64,000 bases of DNA from Holophagales bacterium (GTDB lineage Bacteria; Acidobacteriota; Thermoanaerobaculia; UBA5066): the NCBI GenBank assembly GCA_016716705.1, contig JADJVF010000003.1:1-64000 (forward strand), read 5' to 3'. Both the position numbers and the translations under genes were made by a program. This document shows positions 8,237-18,359 of the stretch, in pieces. Under the pieces are notes generated by a model. The model did not search any database. It was not told the origin of the DNA and worked only from the letters and a program-made list of their open reading frames with translations. Each line of letters starts with the position of its first letter. The stretch's first letter is position 1.

Positions 8237-9732
8237 GTGATTCTGCGGCCCGCGCTCCGAACCGTCGCGACCCTCCTCCTCGCGTCGTTCGCCGCGGGCT
8301 GCGGAGCCCCGTCCTCCGCGCGCGCGGGAAGCTTTCCAGCCGCTTCCGCGCGCGTCGTCCCGGTGGCCGTGGAGGAGCCGCTCGCGGCTCCCCCACGGGT
8401 TCTCGATCCGTTCGTCGACGAGCTTCAGCACAGGACGTTCCGCTGGTTCTGGGACACGGCGAACCCGCGGACCGGCCTCGTTCCCGACCGCTGGCCCGCA
8501 CCGTCGTTCTCGAGCGTCGCCGCCGTCGGCTTCGGCCTCTCGGCCTACGTCGTCGGGGCCGAGCGCGGCTGGGTGACCCGGGAGCAGGCGCGGGACCGCG
8601 TCCTGCTCACGCTCCGCTTCCTCTGGAACGCCCCGCAGGGGCCGTCTTCCACGGAAGCGACGGGCTACCGCGGCTTCTTCTACCACTTCCTCGACATGGA
8701 GACGGGGAAGCGCTGGGCCAGGGACGTCGAGCTCTCTTCGATCGACACGACGCTCTGCCTCTCCGGCGCCCTCGTCGCCGGGCGCTACTTCAACCGGGAC
8801 GACCTGGGCGAGGCGGAGATCCGCGACCTGGCGACGAAGCTCTACGAGCGCGTCGACTGGCGCTGGATGCAGCCGCGGCCCCCGCGCGTCGCGATGGCGT
8901 GGCACCCGGAATCGGGATTCGGCGTCGCCGACTGGAACGGCTACGACGAGTCGATGATCCTCTACGTCCTCGCGCTCGGCTCCCCGACGCACCCGGCGAC
9001 GGACGGGGCGTGGGAGGCCTTCTGCTCGACCTACAGGTGGGCGGAGCACGAAGGGCAGACCTACCTCAACTTCGCCCCGCTCTTCGGCCACCAGTTCTCG
9101 CACGCCTGGATCGACTTCCGCGGCATCCAGGACGCCTTCATGCGGCAGAAGGGGATCGACTACTTCGAGAACTCCCGCCGCGCGCTCCTCGCGCAGCGGG
9201 CCTACGCGATCCGGAACCCGGAGGGCTTCCTGGGCTACTCCGCGGACGTCTGGGGCCTCTCGGCCTGCGACGGGCCGGCCGACGTGACCCGGACCGTCGA
9301 CGGGCGGGAAAGGAAGTTCCTCACCTACGGCGCGCGGGGCGTCTCGTCCTTCTGGTCCACGACGACGGGACGATCACCCCGATGGCGACCGCCGCTTCGC
9401 TGCCGTTCGCGCCGGAGGTCGTCCTCCCGGCCGTGAAGGAGATGAAGCGGCTCCACGGCGAGCACCTCTGGGGCGAATACGGCTTCTTCGACGCCTTCAA
9501 CCCGACGTTCCGTCTCACCGACGTCCCGACGCCGCTCGGCAAGGTCGTGCCGGAGGCGGGTTGGTACGCGACGAACTACCTCGGCATCGACCAGGGTCCG
9601 ATCGTCCTGATGATCGAGAACCAGAGGAGCGGGCTCCTGTGGCGCCTCATGAAGACGTCCCCGCCGATCGTCGCCGGCCTTCGTCGTGCCGGTTTCGAGG
9701 GCGGCTGGCTCGACGCGGCGCCCAGGCCGTGA
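8237..9732 (+). CDS. Glucoamylase-like (PF10091) protein, GH144-related; one frameshift
   Basis: Secreted enzyme of about 498 residues with an (alpha/alpha)6-type fold family signature. It has an N-terminal signal or lipoprotein-like segment (LLLASFAAGCG, cysteine at about 22), then FRWFWDTANPRTGLVPDR, SFSSVAAVGFGLSAYVVG, TGYRGFFYHFLDM, APLFGHQFSHAWIDFRG and, after the break, DDGTITPMATAASLPFAPE. These are landmarks of the PF10091 family, which includes GH144 endo-beta-1,2-glucanases. The frame changes near 9355; one missing base restores ...YGARG...HDDGTITP. The final TGA overlaps the next gene's GTG. It probably cuts a beta-glucan in or outside the periplasm; beta-1,2 linkage is inference from GH144. 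Confidence 0.8.
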
Positions 9733-11009
9733 GAGCCCTTGCCGCGGGCCTCCTCCTGGCCGCGGCGACGGCCTGCACGCGCGGTGGGGATCGCGACCGG
9801 CCCCGTGCGGCTCTGGGCCTTCGGGCGCGAGGGGAGGTCGTCCGCGAGCTCGTTCCGGAGCTCGAGCGGCGCCACCCGGGCCTGAAGGTCGAGGTTCAGC
9901 AGATTCCCTGGACGGCGGCGCACGAGAAGCTCCTGACCGGCTTCGTCGGCCGGGAGATGCCCGACGTGGCGCAGATGGGGAACACCTGGATTCCCGAGAT
10001 GGCCGCCCTCGACGCCATCGAGCCGCTCGACGCGCGCGTCGCGGCGAGCGCGTCGGTCCGCCCGGACGACTACTACCCCGGCATCTGGGAGACGAACGTT
10101 CTCGACGGAGCCCTCTACGGGATTCCCTGGTACGTCGACACCCGCCTCGTCTTCTACCGGAGCGATCTCCTCGCGGCGGCCGGCGTCCTTGGGATGCCGC
10201 GGAGCTGGAGCGGATGGCGGGAGGCGATGGTGGCGGTGAAACGCACGGGCGGACCCGGGCGCTTCGGCCTCCTCCTTCCGACGAACGAGTGGGCGCAGCC
10301 GGTGACCCTCGCCGTCGCCGCCGGCGCCGAGCTGCTCTCGGACGGCGGGCGGCACGGGGCCTTCGCCGCTCCCGAGTTCCGGCGGGCGGCGGAGTTCTTC
10401 ATCGGCCTCTACCGCGACGGCCTCGCGCCGCCGCTGGCGAACTCCCAGGTCGCGAACCTCTACCAGCAGATGGCCGCCGGCGAGTTCGCGATGTACGTCA
10501 CCGGGCCCTGGAACCTCGGGGAGTTCCGGCGGCGGCTCCCGGCGAGCCTGCAGGGCTCGTGGGCGACGGCGCCGCTCCCCGCGCCCGACGGGATGCCGTG
10601 GCCCGGCGTCTCGCTCGCCGGGGGATCGAGCCTCGTCGTCTTCCGCTCCTCGCCGCGGAAGGACGCGGCGTGGAAGGTCGTCGAGTTCCTCTCGGAGCCG
10701 GCCACGCAGAAGCGCTTCTGGGCCCTCTGCGGCGACCTGCCGGCGCGCCGCTCGGCCTGGGACGAGCCGGCTCTCGCCGGCGACGGGAGGACCGCCTCGT
10801 TCCGCCTCCAGCTCGAGCACGTCCGCGCGACGCCGAAGGTCCCCGAGTGGGAGCAGATCGCGGCGAAGGTCTGGGAGCGCCTGGAGCCGGTCGCCCGCGG
10901 CGCGAAGGGCCTCGACGAGTCGCTGGCGAGACTCGACGCCGACGTCGAGACGATCCTCGAGAAGAGGCGCTGGCTGCTCGACCGGAAGGCCGCGGGGGCG
11001 CGGAAGTGA
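9729..11009 (+). CDS. Extracellular sugar-binding lipoprotein of ABC transporter (family 1 type)
   Basis: Periplasmic solute receptor of 426 residues. The GTG start at 9729 sits in a GTGA overlap with the preceding stop and leads into a lipoprotein signal (ALAAGLLLAAATAC). The family pattern includes MPDVAQMGNTWIPEMAAL, LDGALYGIPWYVDTRLVFYR, GEFAMYVTGPWNLGEF and AWKVVEFLSEPATQKRFW. Between 9801 and 9834 the reading frame appears locally wrong: one C fewer in CCCC and one G more in GGGG would give a conserved-looking VRLWAFGREGEVVREL. The gene remains open because the two errors cancel. It feeds the two permeases immediately downstream. The substrate is presumably an oligosaccharide released by the neighbouring enzymes. 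Confidence 0.9.
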   Translation: MRALAAGLLLAAATACTRGGDRDRPRAALGLRARGEVVRELVPELERRHPGLKVEVQQIPWTAAHEKLLTGFVGREMPDVAQMGNTWIPEMAALDAIEPLDARVAASASVRPDDYYPGIWETNVLDGALYGIPWYVDTRLVFYRSDLLAAAGVLGMPRSWSGWREAMVAVKRTGGPGRFGLLLPTNEWAQPVTLAVAAGAELLSDGGRHGAFAAPEFRRAAEFFIGLYRDGLAPPLANSQVANLYQQMAAGEFAMYVTGPWNLGEFRRRLPASLQGSWATAPLPAPDGMPWPGVSLAGGSSLVVFRSSPRKDAAWKVVEFLSEPATQKRFWALCGDLPARRSAWDEPALAGDGRTASFRLQLEHVRATPKVPEWEQIAAKVWERLEPVARGAKGLDESLARLDADVETILEKRRWLLDRKAAGARK

Positions 11010-11911
11010 GGGGACTTTCCTCCTGGAGGGCGCGCGAGGCGCGGTCGGGCCTCCTCCTGGTGGCGCCCGGGCTCCTCCTCCTCTCCGCGTTCCTCGCCCT
11101 CCCCGTCGTCGCGTCGCTCCTCCTGAGCCTGACCGACTTCGACCTCTACGCCGTCGGAGACCCGTCGAACGCGCGCGTCGTCGGCCTCCGCAACTACGCC
11201 CGGCTCCTGCACGACCCGGTCTTCTGGAAGGCGCTCGGGAACACGTTCTTCTTCGTCGTCGTCGGCGGGCCGCTCACCGTCTCGCTCGCGCTCGGCACCG
11301 CGCTCCTCCTGAACCACAAGCTCGTCCGCTTCCCGGGCCTCTTCCGGACGATCTACTTCGCCCCCGTCGTCACGACGCTCGTCGCCGTCGCGGCGGTCTG
11401 GAAATACCTCTACCACCCGCGCTTCGGTCTCCTGAACGCGGCCCTCGGTCTCTTCGGCGTCGGCGCGATCGACTGGCTCGGCGACCCGCACTGGGCGATG
11501 CCGGCCATCGTCCTCATGGCGGCGTGGAAGAACTTCGGCGCGAGCATGATCATCTTCGTCGCGGGGCTGAAGGCGATTCCCGAGAGCCTCTACGAGGCGG
11601 CCCGTCTCGACGGCGCGGGGCCGTGGCAGCGGTTCCGGCTCATCACCGTGCCGCTCCTGGCGCCGACGTTCCTCTTCGTCGGCCTCACGACGACGATCGG
11701 CTACTTCCAGCTCTTCGCCGAGCCGTACGTGATGTCGGGCGGCGACGGCGGCCCGATGAACGCGACGCTGAGCGTGGCGCTCTTCATGTACAAGCAGGGC
11801 TTCCGCTGGTGGAGCATCGGGGCGTCGGCGTCGATCGCCTTCGTCCTCTTCGCCGTCATCCTCGGTGCGACGCTCCTGCAGCGCCGGCTCCAGAAGGGGG
11901 GCGAGGCGTGA
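11006..11911 (+). CDS. Sugar ABC transporter permease, MalF/UgpA-like
   Basis: Inner-membrane permease of 301 residues with six predicted helices. The first is LLLVAPGLLLLSAFLALPVV. The EAA loop is EAARLDGAGPWQRFRLITVP, which docks the ATPase. The GTG start at 11006 overlaps the binding-protein stop (GTGA). It pairs with the MalG-like permease that follows, also by a GTGA overlap, giving a complete membrane core. No ATP-binding gene is in this cluster, so a shared MsmK/UgpC-type ATPase encoded elsewhere is probably used (inference). Confidence 0.92.
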   Translation: MRGLSSWRAREARSGLLLVAPGLLLLSAFLALPVVASLLLSLTDFDLYAVGDPSNARVVGLRNYARLLHDPVFWKALGNTFFFVVVGGPLTVSLALGTALLLNHKLVRFPGLFRTIYFAPVVTTLVAVAAVWKYLYHPRFGLLNAALGLFGVGAIDWLGDPHWAMPAIVLMAAWKNFGASMIIFVAGLKAIPESLYEAARLDGAGPWQRFRLITVPLLAPTFLFVGLTTTIGYFQLFAEPYVMSGGDGGPMNATLSVALFMYKQGFRWWSIGASASIAFVLFAVILGATLLQRRLQKGGEA

Positions 11912-12732
11912 AGAGGAAGACGCTCTCCACGATCGCCGTCCACGCGGCCCTCGTCGCCGGCTCGATCGTCACGCTCGCGCCGCTCCTCTGGATGGTCTCC
12001 GCCTCGTTCATGTCGTCCGGCGAGGCGAACACCTCTCCGCCGCCGCTCCTGCCGGGCCGCGCGACGCTCGACCAGTACCGCGAGCTCTTCGTGAGGCTCG
12101 ACCTGGGGCGGAGCTTTCTCAACAGCGCCCTCCTCGCCACCTGCGCCGCGCTCCTGTCGGTCGTCGTGAACGCGGCGGCGGGCTACGCCTTCGCCAAGCT
12201 CCGCTTCCCGGCGCGCGGGCCGCTCTTTTCGGGGCTCCTCGCCGCGATGGTCATCCCGGGCCAGGTCGCGATGCTGCCCGTCTTCCTGCTCCTGCGGTCG
12301 ATGGGGCTCGTCAACTCGTACGCGGGGGTGATCCTCCCCGGCGTCGCGAGCATCTTCGGCATCTTCCTCGTCCGCCAGTACGCGGCGTCGGTCCCGGACG
12401 AGCTCCTCGACGCGGCCCGGATCGACGGGGCGGGGGAGCTGCGGATCTTCTGGTCGATCGTCCTGCCGCTCTGCCGGCCGATCCTCGTCACGCTCGGCGT
12501 CCTGACCTTCCTCGGGACGTGGAACGACTTCATGTGGCCCCTGATCGTCCTGACCGACGACACGAAGTGGACGCTCACGGTCGCCCTCGCGAGCCTCTCG
12601 GGAGAGCACGTCCAGGACACCGAGCTGATGATGGCCGGGGCGGTCGTCACCGTCCTCCCCGCGCTCCTCCTCTTCCTCGCGCTCCAGCGCTCCTACATCG
12701 ACGGCATCACCGCCGGCGGTCTCAAGGAATAG
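11908..12732 (+). CDS. Sugar ABC transporter permease, MalG/UgpE-like
   Basis: Second permease, 274 residues. The N-terminal helix is followed by LLWMVSASFMSSGEANTSPP, a typical MalG-family periplasmic segment. The EAA-type loop is DAARIDGAGELRIFWSIVLP, and the conserved TWNDFMWPLIVL stretch is present. The GTG start at 11908 sits inside the stop of the previous permease. It ends ten bases before the next signal-peptide-bearing gene. It acts with the MalF-like partner and the lipoprotein receptor in oligosaccharide uptake. Confidence 0.92.
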   Translation: MKRKTLSTIAVHAALVAGSIVTLAPLLWMVSASFMSSGEANTSPPPLLPGRATLDQYRELFVRLDLGRSFLNSALLATCAALLSVVVNAAAGYAFAKLRFPARGPLFSGLLAAMVIPGQVAMLPVFLLLRSMGLVNSYAGVILPGVASIFGIFLVRQYAASVPDELLDAARIDGAGELRIFWSIVLPLCRPILVTLGVLTFLGTWNDFMWPLIVLTDDTKWTLTVALASLSGEHVQDTELMMAGAVVTVLPALLLFLALQRSYIDGITAGGLKE

Positions 12733-12742
12733 GCGAACAGGA

Positions 12743-15700
12743 ATGAAACGCCTCGCGCTCCTCGTCTCGTCGGTCTTCCTCCTCGCCGCCGCGCCGCGCC
12801 GCGGACGACACCGATCGGGACCGCCAACCCGCTCGACTGGAAGGCCGCGCCGGCGCCGGGCGTTGCGCTCGCGATCTCGCGCGCGGCGTCCGTTCCGGCG
12901 GGCGCGCTCCACCTCGATTTCGACTTCGGCGGCAAGGCGGGCTGGGCCGCGGCGACGCGCAAGGTCGACCTCGTCCTCCCCGCGCGCTGGGAGATCCGGC
13001 TCCGGCTCCGGGGCGAGGCGCTCCCGAACGACCTCGAGCTGAAGCTCGCCGACCCGTCGGGCGAGAACGTCTGGTGGTTCCGGAAGCGGAACACGACCTT
13101 CCCGCGCGACTTCGAGGCGCTTCGCGTGAAGCAGCGGCAGGTGGAGTTCGCCTGGGGGCCTTCCGGCGGACGGATTCCTTCGCGCATCGGCTCGATCGAG
13201 GTGACGGTGACCGCGGGACGCGGCGGGAAGGGCTGGCTCGAGGTGGCGGATCTCGTTCTCGTCGAGCTGCCGCTCGAGCCGGAGGCGAAACCGGTGTCGG
13301 CGTCGGCCTCCTCGTCCGCAGCCGGGCACGAGGCGCGCCGCGCCTTCGACGGCGACGCGGCGACGTCGTGGCGGGCAGGGTCGGCGGGACCTGCGGAATG
13401 GAGGGTCGATCTCGGCTCCCTTCGCGAGCTGGGTGGGCTCGTCATCGACCACGGCGCCTCGTTCGCGAGCCGCTACGCGGTCGACCTCTCGGAGAACGGA
13501 ACCACCTGGACGACGGTTCGCGAGGTCACGGGCGGCAACGGCGGGCGGGACTTCCTTGCACTTCCCGAGGGCGAGGCGAGGAAGGTACGCCTCCGGCTCC
13601 TCGAAGGGCCGGAAACGGAGCCGTTCGAGCTGAGGGAGGTCGCGGTGATGCCGCTCGCCTTCGGCGCGACGCCGAGCGCGTTCGTGGCGGAAGTGGCGAA
13701 GGCGGACCCGCGCGGCTCGTGGCCGCGGTACCTCGCCGGCGAGCAGTCGTACTGGGCGGTCGTCGGGGTCGACGGAGACGCGGACGAAGGGCTTCTCTCC
13801 GAGGACGGCGCGCTCGAGGCGGGGGCCGGGCTCTTCTCCGTGGAGCCGTTTCTCCTCGACGGGGAGCGGCTGGTCACCTGGGCCGACGTGACGACGCGCC
13901 ACGCGCTCGCGGACGGCGACCTGCCGATCCCGTCGGTGACGTGGGAGGCGAAGGACGTCACGCTCGAGACGACGGCGCTCGCGGCCGGGCTGCCCGGTTC
14001 GTCGGCGCTCCTGGTGCGCTATCGCCTCGCGAACCGGAAGAACGCGGCGAAGCGCATTCGCCTCGTCCTGGCATTCCGCCTCTCCAGGTGAACCCGCCGT
14101 GGCAGTTCCTCGGCACGCCGGGCGGCGTCTCCGAGATCCGGTCGCTCGCGTTCGAGAACGGGCGCGCCGTCGTGAATGGCACGCGGCTCGTCGTCCCGCT
14201 CTCGGCGCCGTCGGCGTCCGGAGGAACGGCATTCGATTCGGGAGACATCTCGGACTTTCTTCGCGCGGGAGCGCTGCCGTCGTCGGTCGGCGTGACGGAC
14301 CCGACCGGTCTCGCGTCGGGGGCCTTCGTGTTCGACCTCGAGCTTCCGCCCACCGGTTCCCGCGAGATCGTCGTCGCGATTCCCTTCGACCGCGCGCACA
14401 CCCCGCCAGAGCTGACTGCGGCCTTCGGGCCGGAGGCCTGGCCCGGGCCTTTCCTCCAGCGACGCCTCGGCCCTCTTCGACACGCTCCTCGCCAGGGAGC
14501 GGCAGGGCTGGAGGGGCCGCCTCGACCGGGTCGTCTTCGACGTGCCGCCCGAGGCGGAGCGGTTCGTGAAGGTCCTGAAGTCCCAGCTCGCCTGGATCCT
14601 CGTCAACCGCGACGGCCCGGCGATCCAGCCCGGGTCGCGCTCGTACGCCCGCTCCTGGATCCGCGACGGCTCGCTCACGTCGGAGGCGCTCCTGCGCCTC
14701 GGGCACTCCGGGACGGCCCGGTCGTTCCTGCTCTGGTTCGCCGGCTTCCAGGGAGAGGACGGGCGCGTGCCGTGCTGCGTCGATTTCCGGGGCGCCGACG
14801 CCGTTCCGGAGAACGACAGCCACGGCCAGCTCCTCTTCCTGATCGCCGAGACGGTGAGGTACACGGGCGACCGGGGCCTCGCCGCACAGATGTGGCCGCA
14901 CGTCGTCTCGGCCGTGTCGTACCTCGACCAGCTCCGGCAGAAACGCCGGACGGCAGAGTACGAGAGTCCGGAGAAGAGGGTCTTCTACGGCCTTCTCCCC
15001 GAGTCGATCAGCCACGAGGGGTACTCGGCGAAGCCGATGCACTCCTACTGGGACGACTTCTTCGGCCTGCGAGGGCTGAAGGACGCCGTGACCCTCGCGA
15101 CGCTCCTCGGAAAGGAAACGGAGGCGACTTCCTTCGCGAGGATCCGGGACGAGTTCGCCGCGGACCTCCACGCCTCGATCCGCCTCGTCATCGAGCGGCA
15201 CGGAATCGACTACCTTCCGGGTTGCGCCGAGCTCGGCGACTTCGACGCGACGTCCACGACGGCCGCCCTCGCGCCCGGTGGCGAACAGGCGCGGCTGCCG
15301 AAGGCGGCGCTCGAGCGGACGTTCGCGAAGTACCTCGAGAACGTCGCGAAACGGGAGGCCGGCGAAGGAGAGATCTACACGCCGTACGAGTGGCGGACCG
15401 TCGGGGCGCTCGTGCGCCTCGGCCGCCGCGCCGACGTCCAGCACCTCCTCGAGCTCTTCTTCCGCGACCTTCGTCCGGCCGAGTGGAACCAGTGGGGCGA
15501 GGTCGTCTGGCGCGACCCGAGGACGCCGAAGTTCGTCGGCGACATCCCGCACACCTGGGTCGGCTCCGACTTCGTCCGCTCCTTCCTGGACCTGTTCGCT
15601 TACGAGCGGGAGGAGGACTCGTCGCTCGTCGTGGCCGCGGGGCTTCCCGAGGCGTGGGTCCGCTCCGCGCGCGGCGTCTCGGTGAAGGGCCTCGGCACGC

Positions 15701-15918
15701 CATGGGGGCCCCTCGATCTCGCTCTCACGGCGGAGGGAGAGGGGCTCCGCGTCCGCCTTTCCGGACTGAAGAATCTTCCGGAGGGCGGCGTCGCCGTCCG
15801 TCCGCCCCTGTCGTCCGGTCTGCGGACGGCGACCGTCAACGGGCGCCCGGCGCCTCTCTCCCCGGGCGGAGAAGTCGTCGTTCGCTCACTTCCCGCGGAC
15901 GTCGTCGTCCAGCCATGA
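12743..15918 (+). CDS. Large secreted six-hairpin glycosidase-like protein with F5/8-type domain (three frameshifts)
   Basis: About 1058 residues when joined. A signal peptide (MKRLALLVSSVFLLAAAP) is followed, after a break near 12800, by a beta-rich region and an F5/8 type C-like domain (AGHEARRAFDGDAATSWRAG, then WRVDLGSLRELGGLVIDHG). A second break near 14080 and a third at a GGG run near 14446 lead into an (alpha/alpha)6-barrel catalytic region (GSRSYARSWIRDGSLTSEAL, PENDSHGQLLFLIAE, SYWDDFFGLRGL, CAELGDFDATST). Acidic residues in the RDG, END, WDD and GDFD motifs are candidate catalysts. I cannot assign a GH family. Its place between the sugar permeases and a GH94 phosphorylase implies action on the same glycan. 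Confidence 0.75.
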
Positions 15919-15958
15919 CGACACCCGACCCCGTCTCCATTCTCTTCCGGAGGATTCG

Positions 15959-18359
15959 ATGAGTGAGGCTCCCTCACGCCCCGTCCATGCCGCCAACGCC
16001 TACGGGCGTTTCACCGAGGACGGCCGCGAGTACGTCATCACCGACCCGCGCACTCCGCGGCCCTGGGTCAACGTCATCTCCAACGCGCGCGCCGGCCTCG
16101 TCGTCAGCCAGTCAGGCTCGGGCTTCACCTGGGTCGACAACTCCCAGCTCGCCGTGGTGACGCGCTGGGAGCAGGACCTGACGAGGGACTCCTCGGGGCG
16201 CTACCTGTACCTGCGCGACGTCGATACGGGTCAGCTCTGGTCGCTTTCTCCCGCGCCCTGCCTTCCGGCCTACGACCGGTTCGAGTGCCGGCACGGGCTC
16301 GGCTACACGACGTTCCGGACGGCGATGCGCGGCCTCGCGGCCGAGTGGACCCTCTTCGCCGACCCGGAGGCGACCGCCGAGCTCTGGCGGCTCACTCTGA
16401 CCAACGAGCTCCTCACCCCGCGGAGGCTCGAGCTCGTCGCCTTCGTCGAGTGGAACTGCGGCGTCACGCCGTCGCCACGGCGCGAGTTCACGAAGCTCTT
16501 CCTCGAGTGCGAGCGGGACGTGGAGAGGAATGCCGTCTTCGCGCGGTCCCACATGTGGGAGGTCGGCTCGGAGCGCTGGGGACACTGGAACACCGGCTTC
16601 CCGTACGTCAGCGCTCTCGCCTGCACCGAGCTCGTATCGGAGGCCGAGGGCGACAAGGCCGCCTTCCTCGGCCGCCTCGGGAGCTTCGCGGCTCCCGAAG
16701 CCCTCACGGGAAATCCCTGGCCCGGCCTCTTCGGCCGGCACGGGGACGCGGTCGGGGCGCTACGGGTCCCGATCGAGGTTCCGCCGGGCGGCTCGCGCGA
16801 CCTCGGCTTCGTCCTCGCGACCGCGGAGACGGACGAGGAGACCCGGGCGCTGCTCGACCGCTTCGGGAACGTCGAAGGCGCTCGACGCCTCGCTCGCCGC
16901 CGCGAAGCGCCGCTGGACCGGCCTCCTCGCCGCGCACCGGGTCGAGACCCCCGACGCGACGTTCGACGCCTTCCTGAACGACTGGGTGAGGTACCAGGCG
17001 ATCTCGGCGCGCATCCAGGGGCGCTGCGGCTACTACCAGCAGAGCGGCGCCTTCGGCTTCCGCGACCAGCTCCAGGACTCGCAGGTCTGGCTGACGGTCG
17101 ACCCCTCGCTCTGCCGCGAGCAGATCGCCCTTCACGCGGCGCACCAGTTCGCCGACGGCTCGGTCTACCACTGGTGGCACCCCCTCTCGGAGATGGGGCA
17201 CGTCACGAAGATGACCGACGACCTCCTCTGGCTCGCGTTCGTGACGGCGGCCTACGTCCGCGAGACCGGGGACCTTTCGATCCTCGCCGACCGCGCTCCC
17301 TTCCTCGACGACCCGCAGCCCGTTCCGCTCGTCGAGCACGTCCTGCGGGCGTTCGAGCGCGTCTTCCGGCGGACGAGCCCTCGCGGCCTGCCGTACATCG
17401 GCGCGGGCGACTGGAACGACGGCCTCTCGGCCGTCGGCCTCGAGGAGAAAGGCGAATCCGTCTGGCTCGCGCACTTTCTCGCCGGGCTCCTCGGCGAGTG
17501 GGCCGAGCTCTTCGGCCGGACGGGCGAGCCGGCGCGAAGTGCCGATTTCGCGAACCGCCGCGAGGCGCTCGTCGCCGCGATCAACGAGCACTGCTGGGAC
17601 GGCGACTGGTACTGGCGCGCGACCCTCGACGGCGGCGGGAAGATCGGGAGCCGCGAGAACGAGCGGGGGAGGATCTACCTCAACGCACAGACCTGGGCCG
17701 TCCTGAACGACGTCGCCCCGCCCGACCGCGCCGCGGCCGCGATGGCGGCGGTGAAGGAGCACCTCGTCAGCCCCGCCGGGGCGCTCCTCCTCGCGCCGGC
17801 CTACGACCGCCCCGTCCGCGAGATCGGCTACATCACCCGCTACGCGGCCGGCATGCGCGAGAACGGCGGCGTCTACACGCACGCGGCGACCTGGGCGATC
17901 TCGGCAGCGGGGAAGTCGAAGGACCCCGAGCTCGTCGAACGCCTCCTCGCCGCCATCGACCCGACGCGCAAGGACCCGGAGCGCTACCGCGCCGAACCCT
18001 ACGTCCTCCCGGGGAACGTCGACGGCCCCGATTCGCCGCTTCACGGCCGCGCCGGCTGGACCTGGTACACCGGCTCGGCGCAGTGGCTCCACCGCGTCGT
18101 CTGCGAGTGGGTCATCGGCGTCCGTCCCGAATGGGACGGCATGCGCTTCGGCCCGTGCCTGCCGCCGTCGTGGAATGGCGTACGCATGAACCGTCCGTGG
18201 CGAGGGGCCACGCTCGACGTCACGGTCGTCCGGGACGCGTCGCTCGCCCCCGGCACGACCCGGGTCGAGGTGGACGGGCGGGTTCTCTACGGGACGCTCC
18301 TCCCGCCGCTCGCCGCGGGGACGACCGCGAAAGTGAAGGTCAGCTACCGGCCGGCCTGA
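15959..18359 (+). CDS. GH94 glycoside phosphorylase, cellobiose/chitobiose-phosphorylase-like (one frameshift)
   Basis: Cytoplasmic enzyme with no signal peptide, about 800 residues, the length of cellobiose phosphorylase. The N-terminus (YGRFTEDGREYVITDPRTP, RYLYLRDVDTGQLWS, FECRHGLGYTTF) matches the family's super-beta-sandwich. The helical barrel holds GFRDQLQDSQVW and the general-acid aspartate in GAGDWNDG at about residue 485, then the WTWYTGSAQW phosphate/substrate region. The frame changes near 16875 (one missing base; GNVE-KALDASLAAAKRRW restored). GH94 enzymes split beta-glucosides with phosphate to give a sugar-1-phosphate and save ATP. Linkage specificity (beta-1,4, 1,3 or 1,2) cannot be read from sequence. 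It converges on and overlaps the GH1 gene by 20 bases. Confidence 0.9.

Noticed and set aside
12743..13042. Separate 99-residue gene at the start of the F5/8 glycosidase
   Set aside because: Only the signal peptide is real in this frame; after about 12800 the conserved sequence moves to another frame, so this is a frameshifted N-terminus.
15959..18359. GH94 gene as the GH94 part of a cyclic beta-1,2-glucan synthase
   Set aside because: There is no glycosyltransferase domain or membrane region, and the size and N-terminal motifs fit the soluble cellobiose/chitobiose-phosphorylase group.
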